DNA of 64,000 nucleotides, taken from the NCBI RefSeq assembly GCF_017591425.1, contig NW_024466421.1, positions 434,001-498,000 of the forward strand. The letters are read 5' to 3'. Shown here piece after piece: positions 44,201 through 56,254 of the stretch. Below the pieces are notes generated by a model. It was not told where the DNA came from. It worked only from the letters and a program-made list of their open reading frames with translations, and searched no databases. A program made the position numbers and the translations under genes. Within the stretch, counting starts at the first letter, position 1; each line of letters starts with the position of its first letter. Source of the DNA: Ochotona curzoniae. Its lineage: Eukaryota > Chordata > Mammalia > Lagomorpha > Ochotonidae.

Positions 44201-46399
44201 TGGAGCAGTCAGGGCAGGTTACTTGGAGGCAGCGGCTTTTGAGCAGACGCCATAGAGGAGCAAGGGTGAGCTGAGACAAATGGGGAGACAGGGAGAGAGG
44301 CAAGCAGGGCGGAGACAGATGAGCCAGGGGCTGGGACTGGGCAGGAGAGGCCACCTCAGGAATTGCAACAGGGCAGCCAGGGCCCTGGGGAGGACCTGTG
44401 GAAGCAGGAGGGTACGCTGGGGTCCTGGACCCCTCACAGGCCGAGGCGGGACAGCTGAGGTCTAGAACTGAGCCAGCAGCTGCAGCTGGGGTCTGGGGAG
44501 GGAGTGGGAAGGCGGGAGTGGAGTGGAGAGAGGGGGCCCCCTCACCTCCCCTGACCAGCTCAGGTGCTCTGCCTCCTGGCCACGGCTCGTGCCCCTCTCC
44601 CCACTACTCCCCCAGGCCCTGCAGCCCGTGGAGCGGCTCCGGTCAGGCTGCCTGCGTGCCACCTGTGGGCAGGTGATCATGGGGTGGCCTGGGACCTGGG
44701 TCAGAGTCTCTCCTTGCTCTTCCTTCTATCGGCCCAAGTGGCTCCCGGCTGGCCTGGCTCCAGGTGGAGCTGGGACCACTGCGAGGGCTGTGGTGGGTGG
44801 AACCTCCTGGCAGGGTCACGCTTCCTAAGAGTTGTCTTGTAGCCTGGAGGCGGCTCTTTGCCTGCACCTGGGCCATCCCAAGAGGGTGTGGTGGCCACTG
44901 TTGGAGAGGTGGGGCTGGGAGCCCCCAGCATGCCCTGCCTGCCCTCCAGGTGACTAAACCTCCCTTCTGCCTGTAGGTGCAGAGTGAGGCTGGCCACCAT
45001 GCTGGAGGCACTGGTGACTGTGGTCTCTTGCATGCCCACCTGCCCAGCCGCCTACAGGCCAGCACACCTGCTCAGCCCCGACCTCGCCTCCTCCAGGAGA
45101 CCCTCCTTGCTTGTCTGTCTGTCCTAAGAGGCAGGCAGAAGCCATGGCTGGGCTGGTTGGCTTCGAATCCCGCCTCGGCCTTGCAAAGCCATTGGGAGGT
45201 GACTACACCCAGATCTCTGTGTCCTGGTCTGAGACAGGAATGCGTGTGGCAGGCCGTGCATTGTCAGGAGGAGTGCCTGGTCACTTTCAGGTAGCATGGG
45301 TGAGGGGCAGAGCCCCAGGGAAGGCCTGCCCCCACAGAAAGAGAGGGGACTGCAGAGGCAGAGCCCCAGGGCAGGCCAGTGTCGCCCTGCCCCTATGCCC
45401 CCAGACGGAGGGGCAGAGGGGGCTGCAGGGATGGGTGTGGCTGTCGATGCAGGGAGCTTTCCTGCCAGGCCATGGTCGCCTGACCACCCGGTACCATGGA
45501 CATACTAAATGGCGCTGAGATGCCACATCCAAACTGTGATGTCATGTGATGGGAGTTTGGCCTCAGTAGGTCATCAGTTGGCAGGGGCCTAGGGCACACC
45601 TGTGCTGGCCACACCTCTGGTAGGTGCTGGCGTGGGGGGTTGTAGACCTCAGAGTCTGTCCTCTAGCTGCCCCTCAAGGAGCCCACAGTCTGGCAGAGAG
45701 TTCCTGGGGAAGAGGGGGCTGTGCAGGTGCAGGTGGGAGAGTCTGGGGCCCGGGGGCCCCTGAGCGCAGCCCCCTGACCTATCCCAGGCCCGGCCGGCTG
45801 TGTGTGGGAAGGTGAGGTACTAGGACTACTTGGCCAGGTCGGAGCCCTGGGAGGCTGTGGTGACTGCAGATGCACTCACCTGACGCTGAACGGTGCAGCC
45901 TGGATGAGAAACGGGGGAACACCAGGCGGAGGAATCAGGGGTCCTGGCAGACCTCCAAAGCAGGTGCAGGAGGCCAGTGTAAGCTGGGGTGCCCAGCATC
46001 AGTGAGGAGGCCAGTGTGGCTGCTCCGCAGTGGGGAGCTGGGGAACCTGTGCCACACCAAGAGGCTGGCTTTCAGGGTGGTGGCCTTGTCACGATGTTCC
46101 ATCAGGGCAGGTGAGAGCCGGCTTTGTTACGACTGCCGTGTCCCTGCAAACTGGACTTCAAGGGAGATGTCATCCACCTGCACCCAGGACCGCGGAGCTG
46201 CAGGTGCCACACACACCCCAGATGGAGCCTGGCCCGCTCCAGCAGCTAGCTCCTGGCCCCCAGGCCACCTTGGACAAGCCTCGCCCTCCTCTGGCCCCGG
46301 CTGGAGGGACTGGCTGTGGACGAGGCTGATCCTCTGGGATGGGATGGGAAAGGCGGCCACGTTCCCCCTCCCCGCAGCCCCCCCCCCCCAGTGGATCTG

Positions 46400-46520
46400 G
46401 AGGTGGTGTGTGATTTGCATATGATTTGCATGAATATTCATGCAGATTTCATAAAGACACTAGCTCCAGGCATTTAAGAAAAATTCCAGCAAACAGATCA
46501 ACTCAGACAAAATATCCACA
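46400..46520. promoter_or_regulatory. Putative enhancer with clustered POU-factor sites
   Basis: Octamers ATTTGCAT at 46,413-46,420 and 46,424-46,431, 11 bp apart, run straight into the perfect palindrome ATGAATATTCAT at 46,430-46,441, a MORE/Brn-type POU dimer site. The element continues with A/T-rich text to about 46,520. A run of C precedes it (46,379-46,389). Confidence 0.55.
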
Positions 46521-49224
46521 ATTGTTCCGGACCCTGAAGGTGGCTTTGCTGGGCCAAGTCCTGCCAGCCAGGTCCCACCCGTGCTTCCGCGGCTGGGGGT
46601 GTCACGCAGAAGCATTCCCGGGGAAGGATGGGGGTTACAGCCTGTGGCCTCCGGCAGGCCGTGGGGTAGGAAGAGGCCGATGGGCCTCCTGGCCAGGCCC
46701 TGGCAGAGCAGCCGGGCAAGCTGAAGCGGGCTCCCTGCGTGCAGTGGTCACTGGTAGCTTTGCCCAACCAGCCAAGAGCCTGTTTCCCTCCCCCAGAACT
46801 GGTAGCTGGTGGTGTGAGCCCAGGGAAGGGAAAACTGTATATTTCCTGGTAGGTAGACACCTTGGTGATGGGGACTCCCCACCCCAGATGCCCACTTGAC
46901 AGCACCTGTCTGTTCTCATTAACAAGCTGTGATGGTCATGGAGGACCTCCTGGAGGAAGTGTGGTCTGAGCTGACTTGAAGTAAGCAATGCTTTCAGGGG
47001 TCTGGGCTGGGGTCCCGGCTGGAGAGATTTGTTCTCTTAAAGGAGAGGTGGTGACAGTGGGGGAGGGAGCTGCCTCCAGGAGTTGCAGAGTGAATGGGCT
47101 GTCAGAGCCCCAAACTGTGATAAATGCAGGCAGTGCCAAGTGTGGGTCAGTGTGCTCCCCAGCGAGGGTGATTTATGGCTGGACCCTTCTTAAGTGAGCG
47201 CGAGGAGGAGAGGGGCGGCTGCAGGGCCTCACCGGCCTCGTCTCTGTAGCGGCCCGGCCTTGCCCTCCATACACGCCCAGGGACTTCCAGCCTGGCACCC
47301 ACGGGTACCCTGAGACTGGAGTAGCAGCACGCAGGAGGAGCTCCTGTCCCAGCAGGACCTGCCCTGATCCCATGAGGGTGGAAGCGGGGTGGGCCCCAAC
47401 CTGGGACGAGCCGGGCTAGCTGCTGTGTGGGTTGGGTGGTGAAGGCCCCTGTGGGGCTGGGGGCGGCCCCAATGCCAGCTGGATTCCGGCAGCTGCGGCC
47501 ACGGGCATGGGCAGGTCTGGCTTGGCTCCTGGGATGTGAGGCTCTGGGCGGCCAGTACACACTGCCCGGGCCTCCGATCCCTGGAGCCGTCAGCATGCAT
47601 TGTTTGAGACCCTGCGTCTGTGTGCTGTTGGGGGTAGGACCTCAACCCACCAAGACCCACCTCCCCGGTCTGAGAGCACTGGCTTCTCTCTCTCTTTCCC
47701 CCTCTGTGAAGCCCCGCCATTCTGCCTTCTGCTCCCCTCTTCCTCTCTGCCTGGCGTCTGAGCTCTCTCTCGTGCAGACAGGAACCCACCCACCCCATGG
47801 CTGTAGCCTGGCTCTTACGGATATGCTCCGGGGTCCCTTCCAACGGTGGGCGGCGGGGACAGCAGCCAGCCCGTCCTCAGGAAGTGACTTGGGCACACAA
47901 CACAGCCCAGCCCAATGTTCTGAACCTGCCAGAAGCGAGTGAGCATGAGAGAAGGGCATGGAGGGGACATGTGGCCCCGGGCAGAGGCTGCCCCATGGTG
48001 GCTGGTGTGAGGTGTGGGGCTGAGCCTGGCTCCGGGGCAGGGAGGATGGTGTCCAGGAGCAGGGCTGCCTGGGGCAGGGCACCCTTGTCCTGCAGCTGCC
48101 CCTGGGGCTCTTGGCCTCCCGTGGCCTGTGGGCTCCCCCTCGTGGGCCCAGCAGGGCCCAGCTGGTTTTAGGTAGGGCCGACCTCCTGGGGGCAGGACCT
48201 TAGCCTGGTGGTGGGCAAGAGGGACCTGGGTGGAGGGGTACCAGCCTTGGAGATGGACGGGGAGTTCCCATCTTTGACATGGACCTCCCGAGGCAGGAAG
48301 CTCGGCTGGGCTGGCGCTGGACTGGAGCTAGCTGCAGTGCAGGGAGCAGGGTCGTCTGCTTTGTCCCCTGCCATGGTGATGGCCACGTGGTCCTCCAAGC
48401 TGCCCAGGCGCTCAGAGCACAGCCCATGAGGCTCTTGCCCGGCCCTGCTCATGGCTGTTTCCTGTGGCGGTTTTCTTGGCAGGCTAAAGGAAGTCTTGGG
48501 CCCTCAGGTAAGGCTGAGGGAACAGTCACACCTGTTAGTTTTCTGGAAGCTTTGGATTTCAGCATTCCATGTGCTGCCTGCCAGGAGGCTCTTGGCACTG
48601 GGCAAGGGCCCAGCAGTGGTGACAGCAGCAAGGGCTCCAGAAGCTTCTGGAAGGGCATGGGGGGGGGGGATGAAGTTTATTTTGCACAGCACTGGAGCTT
48701 GGAGGCGCAAACCAACTGTGGGTCTCTTGTGACCCAGGAGAGAGGGGCTTCAGCTTCAGGGGCTCCTACGTCCAGGTCTGGGTCAGTGAGGCCGAGGTGG
48801 GGGGTGAGGGCAGTGTGGGCTCGGCCCTTGTGCTGGCCTGGGCCTCCGACCTCCTGGCTTAAAGTGGGTCCAGGAAACAGGTGAGGCCGGGGCCGGTCAG
48901 TGCCCCCTGCCTCTGCCAAGGCCATGTACTGCTGAGAGAGGAGGGGGAGTGGACTCACCCCGCAGTGTCTCCTGTGCTGGGCAGGTGGGGGCTGCTGGCC
49001 AAGCAGGCTTGTCCTAGGCCGTTGTTACGTCACCGTGGGGGTGTGAGGGTCTGCAGGGCTGAGCACACCCCTGGGCCCTACCGCGCCGGTCATGCCCGGG
49101 GCCCAGGACTGTCCCCAAGCTGCAGACACCTGCACAGACCACGGCCTGGAGTGAGGGGAGAGCTGTGTGTCAACAGCAGGGAGGTGCTGGGCTCACAGCC
49201 TGCTTCGCCGCCTTTCTCCCCTCC

Positions 49225-49330
49225 TGTTCCGTGCACTTTATTGATTTCTGTTCTGGAATAGTGCTCGGACGTTTTAAAATAGCATCTGAGGAGGACGCAG
49301 CCCGCACCCAGGGCTTAAGTGGAAATTGGT
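49225..49330. promoter_or_regulatory. AT-rich putative regulatory element
   Basis: CACTTTATTGATT (posterior-HOX/CDX-like TTTATTG) and GTTTTAAAATAGC in an AT-rich 100-bp island flanked by GC-rich DNA. Confidence 0.35.
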
Positions 49331-49732
49331 TTGCCCGAAGAGCGGCTCCAAAGCTGGTGTGTGCTGGCCTCGTGGCAGCTCCAAGTCCAGCCCCTGTGCT
49401 GGGGCTCCCTGGGCCAGTGGTGGAGGCTGGGCCCTGGACGCTGGGCATTGCCCTCCACCCTAGCCACTGCCCGTGTCACAGCCTCATTCTCAGGATGCTG
49501 TTTTGGAGTGGGGCTCTGTTCCCCCGGGCTCCGGTCTCCTTCCTGGCTGTTTGCTGCCCTTAGAACTGGGTGGGCTCCACAGTCTGGCATGGCCTGGCAC
49601 ACCACGTCCTGCAGATGGCTGTCCCTGTCACCTTTGCCTGACGCAGCACGGCAGGGTCCTAGGCTGTGGCTGTGCACCTGCTGCCCAGTGGGGTGTCCAG
49701 AGGGCCAGGGAGGCAGCCAGGGTGCCAAGTCA

Positions 49733-49746
49733 GCGCCCCCTGCTGG
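49733..49746 (-). promoter_or_regulatory. Candidate CTCF site, minus orientation
   Basis: The minus strand reads CCAGCAGGGGGCGC, which matches the 14-position CTCF core exactly. Its orientation faces the plus-strand motif at 22,823. Confidence 0.6.
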
Positions 49747-51149
49747 CTGGGTCCTAAATGAGCCTGCTCATGCTCAGGAGTGCAGTGAGTAACAGGAGGG
49801 CCCCGGGTCCTGCGCCCACGGGCCTCTTGTCCTTGACTTCTGCTTTGCCAGGCTTCTGCAGGTTGGGCGGGGGAGCAGTCCCAAACCTCTCGTATCTTCT
49901 CCCCTCCGTCTGTGCTGCTCATCCCATCCCACCTCTTCCGTGGGGTACAGGGCGTCTGCTGCTGCTGCAAGGCGTCTAGGAGCAGGGAGTGGGTGGGGGT
50001 GCGCTGGGAGGGGAGGGGCTCGGGAGGGGGATTTCAGTGTCAGCCTCTGGGAGCAGCTCCCCTGGGCCCTGCACCCCTGCTGGGGCACCCCAAGGCCTTC
50101 CTCAGCTGTCCCACAGGGAGGCCCGTGGCTAGGGTCAGCGGGTGTTGGAGCTGAGTGAGAGCTGCCGCCGCAGAATCTTCCAGGCTGGAGTCATCCCTGC
50201 TTTTGCTCCTGGCTCCTGAGCACTAGGCAGGCAGCTGCCATGGGGTCCAGTCACAAGGTCACCCTGGGGCACAGCCCTCAGCTGTCCGGCCCCTGACCCT
50301 GCACCAGGCCCGCTGGTGCGCCATGCCCAGGCTGTCCCTTCCTTTGGATCCCGCCTCTGTGATGGGGCCACCCTCTCCCTGAGGCCACGAGAGCAGAGGG
50401 GACAGCAAGATCCCTGCCTGGCAGGAGTGGGTAGAACTCAGTTTGCAGGCAGAGAGGGCCGTAGAGCTGGGAGCTACCCTGCAGAAGTGTCCAGTGAGGC
50501 CCTGGGCCAGCCCGTGTTCCCTGGGGCACGTGTGGCTACTGGGGGAAACTGTGGTCACTGGGAGGCCCTGGGCGGAGACAGGCAGTGCAGCCCAGGCTGC
50601 GAGGGTGGGAGCACAATGGGGCGTGTGTGTGGCACCTGTGTGTGGGAGGGAATGGCTGCAGGCACACAGCTGTGCTCTGTGTGTGTGCTGACCACCGCGC
50701 GAGCCTTTGCTCAGGGAGGCGGCGCTGGGCGCTGACACTGCAGGAGTCAGGAAGCAGCACGGGCCAGGAGGGAGGCGTGTAGACGGGCAGCCGCTGATGC
50801 TCCACTGGCTTCCTGGCACAGCCTGTGGTACCAAGGGCCTCCACGCCTCTACAGGGTCGGCCTGGATGGGCCCCGAGTCTGGACAGTGTGGGGGTGTACC
50901 GTGAGGAAAAGGGGTACCCCAGGGGTCCCGTTCCTTAGTGGGTGCCCAAGAGTCCCTTCAGGTTAGCAGAGGGGGAGGTCGCAGGCCACGTCTTGCCGTG
51001 TGAGCATCACTGCTCGGCCGCTGGCCTCTGCCCAGGCCTGGCTTCCTGGGGAGGGGTCTCCTGCTGGGCCTGGGGTCCACTTGTGCCCCTCAGCTCCTCG
51101 TGGCTGGGCCTCTGTCATCCCACACCCCTGGGTGTGTCTGACCTGCACC

Positions 51150-51640
51150 TGCCCCACGCCTGTGCCAGGGAAGTCCTCCGCTGCCCCGTGGGGCCCTCCC
51201 CTGGCCTGTACCTGCCCCATGCCTGTGCCAGGGAGTCCCCTGCTGCCCCGCAGGGCCCTCCCCTGGCCTGCACCTGCCCCATGCCTGTGCCAGGGAGTCC
51301 CTCGCTGCCCCGCAGCGCCCTCCCCTGGCCTGTACCTGCCCCATGCCTGTGCCAGGGAGTCCCCCGCTGCCCCGCAGGGCCTTCCCCTGGCCTGTACCTG
51401 CCCCATGCCTGTGCCAGGGAGTCCCCCGCTGCTCCGCGGGGCCCTCCTCTGGCCTGTACCTGCCCCATGCCTGTGCCAGGGAGTCCCCCGCTGCCCCGCA
51501 GGGCCTTCCCCTGGCCTGTACCTGCCCCATGCCTGTGCCAGGGAGTCCCCCGCTGCTCCGCGGGGCCCTCCCCTGGCCTGTACCTGCCCCATGCCTGTGC
51601 CAGGGAGTCCCCCGCTGCCCCGCGGGGCCCTGCCCCATGA
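51150..51640. repeat. Minisatellite, 62-bp unit, about 7.5 copies
   Basis: gcctgtgcca starts at 51,221, 51,283, 51,345, 51,407, 51,469, 51,531 and 51,593, a strict 62-bp period. Units are nearly identical, with alternating variants ccccgcagggc and ctccgcggggc. Because 62 is not a multiple of three, every frame cycles through the unit and none has a stop, which produces long spurious open frames on both strands. Confidence 0.97.
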
Positions 51641-52014
51641 CCTCTGCTGTTCCTTGGAGCTGTGCTCAGCCTGGGAGGCCAGCTCCTTGCTGTGCAGGAC
51701 AAGCAGATTTTCTGCTGGCAGCAGGGGTCTGACATCTCATTACAAACAGAGCGGGGCTGCCTGTGGAGCCTGGCTCCAGGTCCCCAGAGATTGGTGCTCT
51801 GGGCAGGCAGGTGGTCCCATCAACCCTGGGCTGGGCCAGGCAGGGCAGGCAGGCTTTGCTGTCTCATCAGGTGAGCGATGCCCCTTGTGTGTGTGATGTA
51901 GCGGAGGACTGAGCAAGGCTGGTCTGGCAGCCGGTGGTTGAGGTGGAGCAATGTGCAGCAGGGAGCTACTGCGACCTTCACTGCCTGCCATGGCTCCAGG
52001 GTGGTCCCTGTGTC

Positions 52015-53907
52015 CCTTCCCCGTGTCCTCCCCCGAGTCCTCCCCTGTGTCCCTCCCCCGTGTCCCTCCCCCGAGTCCTCTCCTGTGTCCCTCCCCCGTG
52101 TCTTCCCCCGTGTCCTCCCCCGTGTCCCTCCCCTGTGCCCTCCCCCGTGTCCTCCCCCGTGTCCCTCCCCCGTGTCCTCCCCCGTGTCCCTCCCCTGTGC
52201 CCTCCCCCGTGTCCCTCCCCGTGTCCCTCCCCCGTGTCCCTCCCCCATGTCCTCCCCCGTGTCCCTCCCCCGTGTCCTCCCCCGTGTCCCTCCCCCGTGT
52301 CCCTCCCCCGAGTCCTCCCCCGTGTCCCTCCCCCGTGTCCCTCCCCCATGTCCCTCCCCCGAGTCTCTCCCCTGAATCCTCCCCCGAATCCTCCCCGTGT
52401 CCCTCCCCCGTGTCCTCCCCCGTGTCCCTCCCCCGTGTCCCTCCCCCGAGTCCTCCCCCTTGCCCTCCCCCGTGTCCCTCCCCCGTGTCCCCCCCCGAGT
52501 CCCTCCCCCGTGTCCCTCCCCTGTGTCCCTCCCCCGTGTCCTCCCCCGTGTCCCTCCCCCGTGTCCCTCCCATGAGTCCTCCCCTGTGTCCTCCCCCGTG
52601 TCCCTCCCCGAGTCCCTCCCCCGTGTCCTCCCCCGTGTCCCTCCCCCGTGTCCTCCCCGTGTCCCTCCCGTGTCCCTCTCCTGTGTCCCTCCCCGTGTCC
52701 CTCCCCCGTGTCCTCCCCGTGTCCCTCCCCGTGTCCCTCCCCCGTGTCCCTCCCCCGTGTCCCTCCCCGAGTCCTCCCCTTGCCCTCCCCCGTGTCCCTC
52801 CCCCGTGTCCTCCCCGAGTCCCTCCCCGTGTCCCTCCCCCGTGTCCCTCCCCGTGTCCTCCCCGTGTCCCTCCCCCGTGTCCCTCCCATGAGTCCTCCCC
52901 TGTGTCCTCCCCCGTGTCCCTCCCCCGAGTCCCTCCCCCGTGTCCTCCCCCGTGTCCCTCCCCCGTGTCCTTCCCCGTGTCCCTCCCCGTGTCCCTCTCC
53001 TGTGTCCCTCCCCCGTGTCCCTCCCCCGTGTCCTCCCCCGTGTCCCTCCCCCGTGTCCCTCCCCCGTGTCCCTCCCCATGTCCTCCCCGTGTCCCTCCCC
53101 CGTGTCCTCCCCCTTGTCCCTCCCCCGTGTCCCTCCCCCGTGTCCTCCCCGTGTCCCTCCCCGTGTCCTTCCCATGTCCCTCCCCGAGTCTCTCCCTGAT
53201 CCTCCCCGAATCCTCCCGTGTCCCTCCCCCGTGTCCTCCCCCGTGTCCCTCCCCCGTGTCCCTCCCCCGAGTCCTCCCCTTGCCCTCCCCCGTGTCCCTC
53301 CCCCGTGTCCCTCCCCCGAGTCCCTCCCCCGTGTCCCTCCCCTGTGTCCCTCCCCCGTGTCCTCCCCCGTGTCCCTCCCCCGTGTCCCTCCCCTGAGTCC
53401 TCCCCTGTGTCCTCCCCCGTGTCCCTCCCCCGAGTCCCTCCCCCGTGTCCTCCCCATGTCCCTCCCCCGTGTCCTTCCCCGTGTCCCTCCCCGTGTCCCT
53501 CTCCTGTGTCCCTCCCCCGTGTCCCTCCCCCGTGTCCTCCCCCGTGTCCCTCCCCCGTGTCCCTCCCCTGTGCCCTCCCCCGTGTCCTCCCCCGAGTCCT
53601 CCCCCTTGCCCTCCCCCGTGTCCTCCCCCTTGTCCCTCCCCCGTGTCCCTCCCCTTTGTCCCTCCCCCGTGTCCTCCCCCGTGTCCCTCCCCCGTGTCCT
53701 CCCCCGTGTCCCTCCCCCGTGTCCTCCCCTGTGTCCCTCCCCCGAGTCCCTCCCCCGTGTCCTCCCCCGTGTCCTTCCCCGTGTCCCTCCCCGTGTCCTC
53801 TCCTGTGTCCCTCCCCCGTGTCCCTCCCCCGTGTCCTCCCCCGTGTCCTCCCCCATGTCCCTCCCCCGTGTCCCTCCCCCGTGTCCTTCCCCTGTGTCCC
53901 TCCCCTG
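52015..53907. repeat. 1.9-kb CpG-bearing minisatellite (gtgtccctccccc type)
   Basis: About 150 units of 11-13 bp: gtgtccctccccc, gtgtcctccccc and variants with gagtcc. The minus strand is runs of GGGGG and GGG separated by 3-5 bases, which fits a G-quadruplex pattern over the whole length. Nearly every unit keeps a CpG. Open frames of over 600 codons on the minus strand come only from the repeat. Confidence 0.97.
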
Positions 53908-54409
53908 TGAATTCTCTCCCGGGCTCCCACCATTTGTTGTTCTCCTAGGACCATGCTGCAGCCGCAGTGGCCAGGGTGCTGGGTGAGAGCAGAAGTTGCC
54001 ATGGCCAAGGTGATGAGCGGGGAATCTTAGCCCGGAGGAGCGCTACTTCCACCCCCACAGCCCGGGGTGCCTGCGGGTACCTGCAATGCAGAGTGGGCAG
54101 CTTCCCCAGCCTGTGGACATGACCACGAGGTGGACAACTAGCCCTGGGAGCAGAGGTCAGAGCCTCCAGCCCGTATTCAGGGGTTAATCATTTTACATAG
54201 TCACCATGCGTCTATCCCAGGGGGTTAACGTATCCCCAGGAACTCACTTCTGCCAGGATTGCAGTTCCAGGAACCACTGGGGCTCCTGGATGGATCCGTG
54301 GGAACAAATTCCCCAGGGGCTCCTGGGTTGTCTGCAGGGCCCGGAAGATTAGGCTGACAGCTGGACATGCTTGTGGCTACCTTCCATTTTCCCTACCCAT
54401 TGGGGGCTG

Positions 54410-54500
54410 AAAGAGGAAGACAGAAATGAATCTGTGTCCTGGCTCATTCTCTGAGTGGCCGCAGCAGCCAGAACTGGGCCAGGCTGAAGCTCCACCAGAG
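54410..54500 (-). mobile_element. CSINE fragment
   Basis: gaaagaggaagacagaaatg, then ggccgcagcagccagaactg and gggccaggctgaagctcc, which is the reversed 3' part of a CSINE. The rest is replaced by the GA-rich array that follows. Confidence 0.6.
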
Positions 54501-54758
54501 GGGTGAGGAGGGATGGGGGGTAAGGGGTGAGGAGGGGGTGAGGAGGGATGGGGGATGAGGAAGGGTGAGGAGGGGTGAGGAGGGATAGGGAGGGGTGAGG
54601 AGGGATGGGGAGGGGTGAGGAGGAGAGAGGAGGGATGGGGAGGGGTGAGGAGGGTTGGGGAGGGATGAGAGTGGATGAGGAGGGGTGAAGAGGGATGAAG
54701 AGGGGTAAGGAGGGGTGAGGAGGGGTGAGGAGGGGTGAGGAGGGGTGAGGAGGGGAGA
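54500..54758. repeat. GA-rich minisatellite (ggggtgaggagggat type)
   Basis: Units of about 10-20 bp with gaggaggggtgaggagggat. It becomes a pure 10-bp repeat (gaggggtgag) at its right end. Confidence 0.94.
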
Positions 54759-56254
54759 GAAGCTCTGCTGGCTTTGCTCTTCCTGTTCTACTTTTCCTTC
54801 CTCAGGGGAGGGATCCAGAACATTCCCCGAGGATCCTGGCACCAGGGACCCTGGCTAAAAAGGGCTGAGCCCTTGTGGACTGGGTTGGGTCTGTCTGGCC
54901 CATCAGGCATTCCATTCTCTGCCACCGTGATGGGTGCTGCCGTGGGCAGGGACCTGGCTTGCACCTGTTGCCCAGCACCCTTGGGTCCTGGGAGAGGTGG
55001 GCTGGAGCGGCCAGCAGGGAAGGGGCAGCATGGCTGATCCCAAGGGCTCGATCAGAGCCTGAATCCCATGGCTACACGTGTCACAAGTTTGGAGCCCTGC
55101 TCTGTCTCTGGCCACCAAAGATAGCACCAGGTGGTGGAGGGAAGAGGGGCTGGCATGGCTTCAAGCCTGGCTCCATTATGGCCGATGACCTTCAGGAAGC
55201 TCCTGACCCTGACCCTGGCTGGCCAGCCCTTCCCCACCCCTGGAGGACCGAGGCTGCCTTCACGCCCGGGGTGTGTTCTAGGCATGGGTGGTAGGCTACT
55301 CAGTGAGCCAGTTCCTGAGAGATCGTGTGGCTCCATCCAGTGTGGAAACTGCAAATGGTCATGAACTTGGCCCGGGCACAGCATGTACACGTGGCCTTCG
55401 CTGCCAGTCTCCCGTCTGCCGACTCTAGCTCCCATCTGCCCTGCTTCAGACGCTGTGCGGTGTGTGTGGCTGCCTCCATGCGTCCTCTGCCTCTGTGCCC
55501 ACTGTGTGCCCACTGCCAAGGCCCCCAGTACATGGGACCTTCCCAAGGGCAACCCCAGGTTCAGTTGGCACAGTGGAGGGGCGGGAGTGATCCCTGTCCA
55601 TCACGGGCGAGGGTACGGCAGGCACCCTTGGCTGTCTGCAGCCTTGCTCAGCCCCGGTTCCCCTACCCTGCATGGCCTCCAGGCCTTGTTTGGGGAGGGG
55701 GAGCATGGATGAGCACAGGTTACCCCTGCACATCCAAGCCCTCCCTGCTGCCTCTTCAGCATCAGCTAACACCCGGGCCAGGTGAGGTGTCTGGGTTAGA
55801 GCCTGTGGGGCCGGGGCGGGGACGCAGGGCTTCTGAGAAGCCTGTGGAACCCTCACCTGTCCAGGAAGAGGAGGGAACAGTGCTGGCAAGGGGGGGTGGC
55901 ACCCTGGCTGCAGACTGGCATGGAGGAGACCGTGGGCACCTCCGTCGGCCTCTGCGTGTGTGAGATGCGGGTCCTAAGCTCTGTGTGAAGACGGTCTTGG
56001 GAGTGGAGTCAGCTCCCACGGGCTGCCCCAGTGTCCCCTCAAGGACAGTCTGCAGTGTCTGTGGCAGCAGGGGCCTCGCCCCATCCCCCCTGTTGAGAAG
56101 GGGTGCACAGCAGATGCAGCCTGGAGCTTTGGGGTCTGCCCTCTGTGCTGGCCACTCCCCAGCTGTCGCCTCCCAGCTCAGGCCCTTGGCAGGAATGACC
56201 AGGCGGTTCCCGACAGGCTCCCTGTCCACCGGCGGCCCCCAAGTGGGACAGGGA

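Larger units (their letters stand above)
39620..51140. other. Gene-poor GC-rich desert, second part
   Basis: I see no supportable gene. Listed separately: a short tetranucleotide block (41,140-41,270), candidate CTCF motifs (40,470; 49,733) and AT-rich islands at 40.2, 46.4 and 49.2 kb. The remaining sequence is G/C-rich without coding or RNA-gene structure that I can recognise. Confidence 0.55.

Noticed and set aside
50942..51896. Frames of 180-300 residues on both strands with a repeated PCLCQG or GTGMGQ-like peptide
   Set aside because: A 62-bp unit not divisible by three, cycling through all frames without a stop. Not selected protein.
51820..54008. Minus-strand frames of 676-678 residues (Gly/Arg/Thr/Glu/Asp-rich) and plus-strand Pro/Ser-rich frames
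   Set aside because: Produced by the 11-13-bp minisatellite. All frames are open because the unit lacks stop triplets.
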